From: Parvularcula oceani
Lineage (GTDB): Bacteria; Pseudomonadota; Alphaproteobacteria; Caulobacterales; Parvularculaceae
Length of the DNA stretch: 64,000 nt
Assembly: GCF_000733125.1 (NCBI RefSeq)
Contig: NZ_JPHU01000001.1
Location: 248,001-312,000 of the forward strand
Reading direction: 5' to 3'
Shown here in pieces: positions 25,858-32,954 of the stretch (positions are counted from its first letter, which is position 1; each line of letters starts with the position of its first letter). The translations under genes were made by a program, and so were the position numbers. Below the pieces are notes generated by a model that saw nothing but the letters and a program-made list of their open reading frames with translations, did no database searches and was not told where the DNA came from.

Positions 25858-26761
25858 GATTGAACCATATCATTTGGAGCACTGGACGCGCGGTGGGAAG
25901 GCTGTCGAAGATCGCTTTCCCGTCTTCGGCGAGAGCAAGATAAGCTGACCCGAGGAGCGAAAGACGACTGACAACCTTACCTGTAAGATAGTCCTCAACT
26001 GAATCTGCGGCAGCGATAAACAAGCCATCACGTCCGCCTGTCGCATAACCTACCATTCCACGCCCAATAACGTCGGCGCCAGAACCGATGAGCGTCAAGA
26101 TACCACCTACTCCTAATGTCACGCCTACCGCTGGCGAGGTTGCTCCAGCAGATGCCGGGACTGTTGGCGCAAGAGCAACCCCACCCGCGATTGTTGTTGA
26201 CCCGCTTCGGCAGACATGAAGCGCGATTCCCTTCGCACCGTTACCCCAACGAAGAACTGTCCTATTGCATTTCGCTCGGTCGCCCCGTCCGTAAGGGGTA
26301 AATCCTCCTCAGGCGCATTGAAACCGTCGCCGATGAATGGCTGTGATGTCTTCTGCAGTTCCTGTTGCCCGAACCGCTCAAGGAGCAGCATCAGCTCTGC
26401 CCTCGTCCAGCTGCGCTTGTCCTTCACGCCGCAGACCTTCATTTCTCCGCCCGGCTCGCTGCAGTCCCACGTCTTCATCCCGCTCGGATTCGTCAGGCTC
26501 TCTGCACCCCCTCCGACATAGGCATAGACGTTCAGCCCATCGCCGAAGCCGATCGGGACGGGCTGCAGGAAGCGGCCGAGGCGGGGGACATAGGCCCGCG
26601 CCTTGTCGCACCACAGCTCGGTGCCGCAATGTGACATGGTTGAGCGCATTGCAGGCCGCGGTCAGGTTCTCGGGCGTGATCGCCGGCTCGTAGGCGGTCG
26701 TGCTCGCCCGGCGCTGCGCGATCTGTCCGGCGGAGACGACTCTCTCGAAGCTTCCCGACCG
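25766..26761 (-). pseudogene. RHS-repeat polymorphic toxin gene, internally deleted and frameshifted
   Basis: Three consecutive pieces in different frames belong to one former RHS protein. The first ends with AGQIAQRRAS and ITPENLTAACNALN, typical RHS repeat text. At about 26622-26632 it jumps to the core-closing YVPRLGRFLQPVPIGFGDG and LTNPSG (26125 frame), missing the usual intervening repeat. Near 26201 the frame breaks again: reading one base off restores STTIAGGVALAP and continues to the variable C-terminal tip ending at 25766. The tip and following gene are AT-rich, as is usual for exchanged toxin modules. The N-terminal shell is absent, so the locus is a remnant. Confidence 0.75.
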
Positions 26762-26923
26762 TTCCCCCATCATTGCTGCAGAGTCCTCGCCCGGAAGGGC
26801 CACGCGAAGAGGCCTGTTCGGGCCGGGAAGAGCGGCGCCAGATACGGAATGAGGCGGAAAAGACGGGGCCACGAGGGCACTTGGCGCGAAAGCGCCTGTT
26901 CAGAGCAGAAGTTCGGGACTGCG

Positions 26924-27013
26924 TGGCGGATGGAGAGGGATTCGAACCCTCGAGACGGTTGCCCGCCTACACGCGTTCCAGGCGTGCGCCTTCGACCACT
27001 CGGCCACCCATCC
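26924..27013 (-). tRNA. tRNA-Ser(GGA)
   Basis: The complement folds as a class II tRNA. The acceptor arm GGATGGG pairs with TCCATCC (one G-T), the discriminator is G, and CCA is encoded. The anticodon loop CTGGAAC gives GGA, reading UCC/UCU. There is a long variable arm with paired CGGG/CCGT-like arms, and the T-loop is GTTCGAATC. It lies next to the RHS remnant, a common insertion neighbourhood. Confidence 0.96.
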
Positions 27014-27118
27014 GTGCGGAGGCTGATAGGCGCTCTGTGGGCGCGTTGGCAAGCTCTGCCGAACCGAATCGCCGCATCGGGGTTATTCCTTGTGTGACAG
27101 GCTGACGAGGCGGATGCG

Positions 27119-28033
27119 ATGGAGCAGGACGGGAAGCTGACGCCGGGACAGTTCGAGGGGCTGGTCTTCTCCGGCGGCGGCACGCGCTGCTTCTGGCAGG
27201 GCGGCTTCCTCGAAGCGGTGCACGAACCGCTGGGCCTGCGCCCGGCCCGGATCGCGGCGGTCAGCGGCGGCGCTCTGTCCGCATGCGCCTGGATCGGCGG
27301 GCGCGCCAAGGCGCTTCTGGATATCATGGGCGACGCATTCGCCGATCAGGACAGCAATCTCGGCGAAGCGCCGGGGCAGGACAGCCACCGGCCGACGCCG
27401 CACCAGTCGCTCTACCGCGACGTCGTCGAGGAAACGCTGAATGCGGATGCGGTCCGACGGGTGGCCGAGGGTCCCAAGCTGGAGATCACGCTGGCCAGGC
27501 CGCCCCGCCACCTGCCCTTGCGGGCCGGCGCGATGCTGGCGCTGGTCCTCTACGAAATCGACCGGAAGGCGCGCTCCTCGCCGCACACCGCCCTGCCGGT
27601 GATGATCGGCAGCAAGGCCCTGCGGGTCGACGCCCGGGCGGCGGCGCGGGACGGAACGCTTCACGATCTGATCTGCGCGGCGGCGGTCATCCCACCGGTC
27701 TTCGCGCTGCCCTACTGGCAGGGCGAGCGCGTGATGGATGCCGGCACCTGCGACAACGCCCCCATGCCCGACCCCGAAAAGGGCGGGACGCTGATCCTCC
27801 TGACGCGGCGCTACAGGAACACGCCCGACCGGCCGGACCGCCTCTATGTCGCGCCTTCGGACGAGACGCCCGCCGACAAGATCGACTTCACGGACAAGGA
27901 GAAGATCGAGAAGACGTGGCGCCTCGGCAATCGGGACGGAAGTGCGTTCCTGCGACGCCACGGGCTCGGCGGCGAAGGCGAGGACGGGCAGCAGGCGCCG
28001 GATCGGATGGCGGAACAGCGCCAGGATTGTTAG
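27119..28033 (+). CDS. patatin-like phospholipase domain protein
   Basis: 304 residues with a patatin fold. An oxyanion loop SGGGTR lies at 18-23, the nucleophile is Ser49 in AVSGGAL, and the dyad aspartate is in DAG at 207-209. It should hydrolyse acyl esters of lipids. The elbow is A-x-S-x-G instead of the usual G-x-S-x-G, a minor departure. Position 209 onward is a soluble C-terminal region rich in charged residues; no membrane helix is present. It runs 30 bases ahead of cvpA on the same strand. Confidence 0.8.
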   Translation: MEQDGKLTPGQFEGLVFSGGGTRCFWQGGFLEAVHEPLGLRPARIAAVSGGALSACAWIGGRAKALLDIMGDAFADQDSNLGEAPGQDSHRPTPHQSLYRDVVEETLNADAVRRVAEGPKLEITLARPPRHLPLRAGAMLALVLYEIDRKARSSPHTALPVMIGSKALRVDARAAARDGTLHDLICAAAVIPPVFALPYWQGERVMDAGTCDNAPMPDPEKGGTLILLTRRYRNTPDRPDRLYVAPSDETPADKIDFTDKEKIEKTWRLGNRDGSAFLRRHGLGGEGEDGQQAPDRMAEQRQDC

Positions 28034-28063
28034 AGGCAGGCGCGAAACAGCACGGATGGCGGC

Positions 28064-28567
28064 GTGACGATCTTCGATCTCTTCATCCTGGCGATCACGG
28101 CGCTGTCGGTCCTGTTCGGCTGGCTGAGAGGCTCGATGCGCGAGGCGGCGACGCTGCTGGCGCTTGCCGGGGGCATCGCCGCGATCGCGCTTCTCGGCCC
28201 TCCCCTCAGCGGGACGCTGGGCGATGGCGTGGCGGGGCCTGTCATCGTTCTGACGACGCTCTTCGTCCTCGCCTTCCTCGTCGTGACGACGGGCCTCGAA
28301 TTCGCCTTGCGCAGAGTGATCGGCCCCCGTCCGCCGCGCCTCGACCGGATCGCGGGCGGCGCCTTCGGCCTCTTGCGCGGCTGGCTCCTGTGCGGGCTCA
28401 CCTTCCTCGCGCTGACCTGGTATCACGACGTGAACAACCTGCCGCCGCCGGTCGAGGAAGCGGCCCTCAAGGGCTTCGTCGCCGGTGCCGCCCAGACCCT
28501 CGAGCGGATCGGCATCGAAGGGGACGGCACGATCGATGAATCAGGCGAAGCTCTGGACGAGCTCTAG
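28064..28567 (+). CDS. cvpA: CvpA family membrane protein
   Basis: 167 residues with four membrane helices (about residues 5-22, 28-47, 62-83, 100-120), the second preceded by the family motif GWLRGSMREA. CvpA was named for colicin V production and is linked to envelope stress tolerance. The start is a GTG at 28064. Its position directly before purF is conserved in many proteobacteria. Confidence 0.9.
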   Translation: MTIFDLFILAITALSVLFGWLRGSMREAATLLALAGGIAAIALLGPPLSGTLGDGVAGPVIVLTTLFVLAFLVVTTGLEFALRRVIGPRPPRLDRIAGGAFGLLRGWLLCGLTFLALTWYHDVNNLPPPVEEAALKGFVAGAAQTLERIGIEGDGTIDESGEALDEL

Positions 28568-28639
28568 CTGACCGAACAATAAGGAGACGCCGCCCTCTCC
28601 CGTTCCTACCTCGCGGGTGGCAGACCGGAGGCCTTCACG

Positions 28640-30172
28640 ATGCGCACCGCCCCCAGCAGAGCCGCGCGACATGCCGCGCGATTTCTCGCCCGCGAGCGCG
28701 AAGCCGAGCGGATGCGCGCCGTCTTTCCGCGCGCCCTGAACGAGGAATGCGGCGTCTTCGGCATTATCGGCGGGGCGGACGATGCGGCCACCAAGGTCGC
28801 GCTCGGCCTTCACGCCCTGCAGCATCGCGGCCAGGAAGCGTGCGGCATCACCACCTATGACGGCGAGCGGTTCTTCTCGGACAAGAAGCTCGGCCTCGTC
28901 TCCGGCGCCTTCACCGAGGCCGCCACGCTCGATGCCCTCAAGGGCAATGCCGGAATCGGCCATACGCGCTATTCGACGGCAGGGGGCTCGGATCTTCGCA
29001 ATGTCCAGCCGCTCTACGCCGATCTCGACCGGGGCGGCCTCGCCGTCGCGCATAACGGCAATCTGACCAATGCGCGGACGCTGCGGGCGGATCTGATCCG
29101 CAAGGGCTCGATCTTCCACACGACCTCGGATTCCGAGCTCTTCGTGCAGCTCGCCGCGCTGTCGCGCGGCCTGTCCATGGTGGACAAGGTCACCGACAGC
29201 CTGTCCGCTGTCGAAGGCGCCTATGCGCTCTGCGTCCTGACACAGGACGCGCTCCTCGGCGTGCGCGACCCGCAGGGCATCCGCCCTCTCGTCCTCGGCA
29301 AGCTCGGCAATGCGGCGGTCCTCGCTTCGGAAAGCTGCGCCTTCGACCTCATCGGCGCGGAGTTCGTGCGCGACGTGCGCCCCGGCGAGATGGTGATCTG
29401 CCGTCCGGACGGATCGGTCGAGAGCCGGCAGATCTTCGCCGACCGCAAGGCCCGTCCCTGCATCTTCGAGCTGATCTATTTCGCCCGCCCCAACAGCTTC
29501 GTCGACGGCGAGAGCGTCTACGAGCTGAGAAAGCGCCTCGGCCGCCAGCTTGCCGAAGAGGCGCCCGCCTCGGCCGATCTCGTTTCGCCCATTCCCGATT
29601 CCGGGGTTCCTGCCGCCATCGGCTTCGCGCAGCGCTCGGGCCTCGCCTATGAGATGGCGCTGATCCGCTCTCACTATTCGGGCCGCACCTTCATCGAGCC
29701 CAGCCAGCAGATCCGCGAGGCCGGCGTCGCCCGCAAGCATTCGGCCAATATCGGCGTGGTGCGCGGCAAGAGGGTTGTCCTGATCGACGACAGCCTGGTG
29801 CGCGGCACGACCAGCCGCAAGATCACCACCATGCTGCGCGAGGCGGGCGCGCGGGAGGTCCATTTCCGCATTGCCTGCCCGCCCATCGTCTATCCCGACT
29901 TCTACGGCATCGACACGCCGAGCCAGGACGAGCTGATGGCATCGTCCCACTCGGTCGACGAGATGTGCGGCATGATCGGCGCGGACAGCCTTGGCTTCCT
30001 GTCGCTCGACGGCCTCTACACCGCGCTCGGCAAGGGGCCCCGCCGCTCCGAGGAACCGGCCTTCACCGATCACTGCTTCACGGGCGATTATCCGACCGCC
30101 CTCGCCGATCAGGAGCGCAAGGATACGCGCGCCAAGATCGAGCAGCTCAGCCTGCTGCGCGAGTCGAGCTGA
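28640..30172 (+). CDS. purF: amidophosphoribosyltransferase
   Basis: 510 residues; the first committed enzyme of purine synthesis, making phosphoribosylamine from PRPP and glutamine. The N-terminal nucleophile Cys37 is in NEECGVFGI, implying removal of a propeptide of about 36 residues. The glutaminase part includes GIGHTRYSTAG. The PRPP-binding loop is VVLIDDSLVRGTTSRK in the second half. The cysteines of the C-terminal region may hold a 4Fe-4S cluster as in B. subtilis-type PurF. It follows cvpA and ends before a strong hairpin terminator. Confidence 0.96.
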   Translation: MRTAPSRAARHAARFLAREREAERMRAVFPRALNEECGVFGIIGGADDAATKVALGLHALQHRGQEACGITTYDGERFFSDKKLGLVSGAFTEAATLDALKGNAGIGHTRYSTAGGSDLRNVQPLYADLDRGGLAVAHNGNLTNARTLRADLIRKGSIFHTTSDSELFVQLAALSRGLSMVDKVTDSLSAVEGAYALCVLTQDALLGVRDPQGIRPLVLGKLGNAAVLASESCAFDLIGAEFVRDVRPGEMVICRPDGSVESRQIFADRKARPCIFELIYFARPNSFVDGESVYELRKRLGRQLAEEAPASADLVSPIPDSGVPAAIGFAQRSGLAYEMALIRSHYSGRTFIEPSQQIREAGVARKHSANIGVVRGKRVVLIDDSLVRGTTSRKITTMLREAGAREVHFRIACPPIVYPDFYGIDTPSQDELMASSHSVDEMCGMIGADSLGFLSLDGLYTALGKGPRRSEEPAFTDHCFTGDYPTALADQERKDTRAKIEQLSLLRESS

Positions 30173-30211
30173 CGGCTCGGCGCCGGGGCGGCGGATATTC
30201 GCAGGCAAACA

Positions 30212-30237
30212 AAAAGGGCGCCCGAGGGCGCCCTTTT
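30212..30237 (+). terminator. bidirectional rho-independent terminator between purF and the cold-shock gene
   Basis: A perfect 12-bp stem (AAAAGGGCGCCC / GGGCGCCCTTTT) with a 2-base loop and A/T tracts on both sides. It can stop transcription from both convergent genes. Confidence 0.9.
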
Positions 30238-30282
30238 CCATGGGAAGAAGCGCCGCGCCCATCGGCGCGGCAGCATTCCGCC

Positions 30283-30492
30283 TTAGAGCGTCTTCAGGTT
30301 CGACGCGGAGGTCTTGTTCCGGCGCGGGTCGGTGTAGAGGTCGTATTCGACTTTCTGACCGTCATTGAGGCCTTGCAGGCCCGCCTGCTGAACCGCGGTG
30401 ATGTGGACGAACACGTCCTGACCGCCTTCGTCGGGCTGGATGAAGCCGTAGCCTTTTTCGCCGTTAAACCATTTCACTGTGCCAGTGGCCAT
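30283..30492 (-). CDS. cold-shock domain protein
   Basis: A 69-residue single-domain nucleic-acid chaperone of the CspA family, with RNP1 KGYGFIQ and RNP2 VFVHI and the opening MATGTVKWFN. It binds single-stranded RNA or DNA and eases secondary structure. The roughly 190-base region upstream, before the BlaI-type operators, could hold its promoter and 5' leader; no specific thermosensor fold was recognised. Confidence 0.95.
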   Translation of the reverse strand: MATGTVKWFNGEKGYGFIQPDEGGQDVFVHITAVQQAGLQGLNDGQKVEYDLYTDPRRNKTSASNLKTL

Positions 30493-30682
30493 TGGGGTAG
30501 TCCTGTCTTGATGGAGGGGGTGGGGCCGAAGTCTGGCGGTCTTCTGAAGGAACGCATGGTCTAGGGCCGTTCATGCCGGGTCGCCGAGTAACTGAAAGAT
30601 GCGGACCCCGCGCGGCCATCAGGACGACACCTGAGCCGAGAAGTCAAATCAATTCCGTCACCGGGCGCTGAGAAACGCTCTT

Positions 30683-30698
30683 GACTACGGATGTAGTC
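30683..30698 (+). promoter_or_regulatory. BlaI-type operator, distal copy
   Basis: GACTACGGATGTAGTC: perfect 6-bp arms around four bases, the inverted-repeat form bound by BlaI/MecI/CopY dimers. It begins inside TTGACT, a -35-like hexamer at 30682-30687, so binding would block RNA polymerase. Confidence 0.75.
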
Positions 30699-30706
30699 CA
30701 TGTTCT

Positions 30707-30722
30707 GACTACACACGTAGTC
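30707..30722 (+). promoter_or_regulatory. BlaI-type operator, proximal copy
   Basis: GACTACACACGTAGTC: the same arms as the distal site, 24 bases further on and 14 bases before the repressor ATG. The spacing, slightly over two helical turns, suits two dimers on neighbouring faces and implies autorepression of the repressor-sensor operon. Confidence 0.75.
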
Positions 30723-30736
30723 GAAAAGGAGCGGCC

Positions 30737-31102
30737 ATGCGCATCACGGCAGCAGAGCTGAAGGTCATGGAAGTCCTGTGGGACCATGCCCCCCAGGGGT
30801 CGGCGGAGGTCGCCGCCGCCCTGCGCGCGGAAGGCTGGAGCGACCGCACGGTCAAGACGCTCCTCTCCCGCCTGACCGAGAAAGGCGCGCTCGCCACTTC
30901 GCAGGAAGGGCGCCGCTATCTCTATTCGCCGCAGATCGCGCGGGAGGCGCATAGGCGAGACGCCGTCGGCAGCCTCGCCGGGCGCCTCTTCGGCGGCCGC
31001 GCGGCACCGATGGTCGCCCACCTCGCAGACAGCCAGGGGCTGACGGACGAGGATCTCGATGAACTCGAAGCGCTGGTGAGGAGCCTCCGCAATGACACCT
31101 GA
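30737..31102 (+). CDS. BlaI/MecI/CopY-family transcriptional repressor
   Basis: 121 residues: an N-terminal winged helix (ITAAELKVMEVLWDHA to KGALATSQEGRRYLYSP) and a C-terminal dimerisation helix region. Members repress beta-lactamase, copper or other stress genes until cleaved or released by a partner protease. The gene overlaps the downstream M56-type sensor by 11 bases, the classical BlaI-BlaR arrangement, and is preceded by two matching inverted repeats. An AAGGAG ribosome site lies 6 bases before the ATG. Confidence 0.93.
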   Translation: MRITAAELKVMEVLWDHAPQGSAEVAAALRAEGWSDRTVKTLLSRLTEKGALATSQEGRRYLYSPQIAREAHRRDAVGSLAGRLFGGRAAPMVAHLADSQGLTDEDLDELEALVRSLRNDT

Positions 31103-32891
31103 CAGCCTCTTGTCTTGGCTTCTTGAAGCCAGCGTCGCCGCCAGCCTCCTGGTCCTGCTCGTTCTGGTCCTGCGCCGGCCGGTCCGGCGCGCCTTCGGCG
31201 CGAGGGCGGCCATGCTGCTCTGGCTCGCGCCGGCGCTGCGCCTGGTCTGCCCGCCGCTGGGAACCGGCCTCCTGCCCTCCTTCGCGCGGCCGGACGGGGT
31301 GCCCGGGGGCGAAGCGGCGCCCGCGCTCCCCTTCCAAGCGGCAGCGCCCCTCGCCGACACCGCGCCGGCCCTGACGGCGCAGGCATCACAGGCCCCGCCC
31401 CCTCTGGCGGAGACGGCCATGATGTCCGCCCCGGGCGAGGCCGAGCCCTTCTTCGCCTCGCTCGACCTCGCGCTCCTGGCGCTCGGCCTCTGGCTCGGCG
31501 GCGCGGCGCTCAGCTTCGGGCTCGCGCTTCTGCGCACCGAGGGCTGGCGGCGGACGCTGCTGCGCGAAGCCCGTCCGGCCAGCCGCGCGGTCGAGGATCT
31601 GACGGCCCGCTGCGCGAAGGAGCTGGGGCTCGACTCGCCCCATGTCGTCCTGACCGGCGCGGCGGCGTCGCCCCAGGTCACGGGCGTGGTTCGCCCGCTG
31701 ATCGCCCTGCCCGACGACTTCGAGCGCCGCTTCTCGCCCAATGAGCAGCGCCTCGCCCTGCTCCATGAGTTGACCCATCTGCGGCGCCGCGACCTCGTCC
31801 AGGGCTGGGCGGCCGAGGCGGCTTGCGCCCTGCACTGGTTCAACCCGCTCATGCGCGCTGCGCTTCCGCGGATGCGCGCCGATCAGGAAGCGGCCTGCGA
31901 TGAAGCCGTCCGGGCCTGCGGCGTCGGCGTCCGCGACTATGCCGGCACGCTGCTGCGCGCCGCCAGAGGACCGGCGGTGCCCGCTCTCACCCTCAACCAC
32001 GCTCTCCATGAAAGGATCGAAACCATGCGAGCTCCCCTGCCCAGAACCGCCACGCGCCTCTTCGGCACCAGCGCGCTCTTCGCTCTGGCGATCGGCGTCG
32101 CCGCCGCCGCGCAGACGACCGAGCGCCCGCAGGACGAGGACCCCGCTCCTGTCACCGACCGGCAGGAGGTCCGCGACGAACGCGAAGCGGCCCGCGAGGT
32201 CGCGCGGGTCAAGATGAAGGAAGCCAAGCGCTCCACCTATGCCAGCTCGGATGGCACCCACACGATCCGTGTCGGTGCGGACTCTCCCCGGATCGTCGGC
32301 AGCTCGGACACCCAGATGGTCCTCCTGTCCGATCCCTTCGCCGAACTGACCCGGCAGCAGCCGGAAGCCCCGCATGGCCCGAAAGCGCGAAGCACGCCGC
32401 CCGCCCCGCCGGCGCCGCCCGCCCCGGAGGTCCGCACACGCGAAGACGAGGAAGGCACCTGGATCCTCGTGCCGGACGGCGTGGACCCCGAATTCGCTGC
32501 CGAGATGGAGGCGTTCGAGCAAGAGATGGAGGCCTGGGAGGAGAGCCATTCCGCCGAGATGGAGGAATGGGAGGCCGAGATGGAAGCCTTCGGCGAGGAG
32601 ATGGGCGCGTGGGGCGAGCGCATGGGCGCTGCCGGCGAAGCCATCGGCGAACTCGCCGATGCCTGCGACGACCATCGCGACGGCAGCGACGAGCCGGCAA
32701 TCGTCACCGCCCGCGTCGAGGACAGCGGCGAGACGGTCAAGGCGGTCTGCGTCGCCGGCGGCCAGTCCCGCTTCGCTTCCGAAGAGGTCACCCGCTTCAT
32801 CGAGGAGAACGATACGCTCTCGAAGGAAGAGAAAGCCGCCTTCTTCGAAAACCGCCGCGGCTCTGGCTACGCCTTCCGCACCGAGGACTGA
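31092..32891 (+). CDS. BlaR1/MecR1-like M56 metalloprotease sensor with novel C-terminal repeat domain
   Basis: 599 residues. Membrane helices lie at about 8-27, 38-58, 124-147 and 322-341. The zinc-protease site HELTHLRRRD is at 225-234, with EAACDEA at 266-272 as the third-ligand region. Unlike BlaR1, no penicillin-binding domain follows. After the last helix comes a charged linker, a Pro/Ala-rich hinge (about 435-446), and a heptad run from 471 to 516 in which Met recurs every 7 residues and an aromatic follows three later (EMEAFEQ, EMEEWEA, EMGAWGE). The signal sensed is unknown. It is probably an anti-repressor that inactivates the BlaI-like partner. Confidence 0.88.
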   Translation: MTPDSLLSWLLEASVAASLLVLLVLVLRRPVRRAFGARAAMLLWLAPALRLVCPPLGTGLLPSFARPDGVPGGEAAPALPFQAAAPLADTAPALTAQASQAPPPLAETAMMSAPGEAEPFFASLDLALLALGLWLGGAALSFGLALLRTEGWRRTLLREARPASRAVEDLTARCAKELGLDSPHVVLTGAAASPQVTGVVRPLIALPDDFERRFSPNEQRLALLHELTHLRRRDLVQGWAAEAACALHWFNPLMRAALPRMRADQEAACDEAVRACGVGVRDYAGTLLRAARGPAVPALTLNHALHERIETMRAPLPRTATRLFGTSALFALAIGVAAAAQTTERPQDEDPAPVTDRQEVRDEREAAREVARVKMKEAKRSTYASSDGTHTIRVGADSPRIVGSSDTQMVLLSDPFAELTRQQPEAPHGPKARSTPPAPPAPPAPEVRTREDEEGTWILVPDGVDPEFAAEMEAFEQEMEAWEESHSAEMEEWEAEMEAFGEEMGAWGERMGAAGEAIGELADACDDHRDGSDEPAIVTARVEDSGETVKAVCVAGGQSRFASEEVTRFIEENDTLSKEEKAAFFENRRGSGYAFRTED

Positions 32892-32954
32892 GACTTGCGA
32901 GGCGGCGTTGCGCCGCCTCGCAAACTTCGGGTGGAGCGCCTAGCTAGGGGGAGC

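Noticed and set aside
25766-26122. The RHS tip read as an independent 118-residue gene
   Set aside because: In-frame text continues upstream without a start signal and joins the RHS core after a one-base shift, so it is treated as part of the broken RHS gene.
26770-27327. A 185-codon minus-strand frame spanning the tRNA-Ser gene
   Set aside because: It overlaps a well-folded tRNA and the opposite patatin gene; no protein pattern.
27083-28426. A 447-codon minus-strand frame over the patatin and cvpA genes
   Set aside because: Charged low-complexity text with no family signals; shadow of two recognisable genes.
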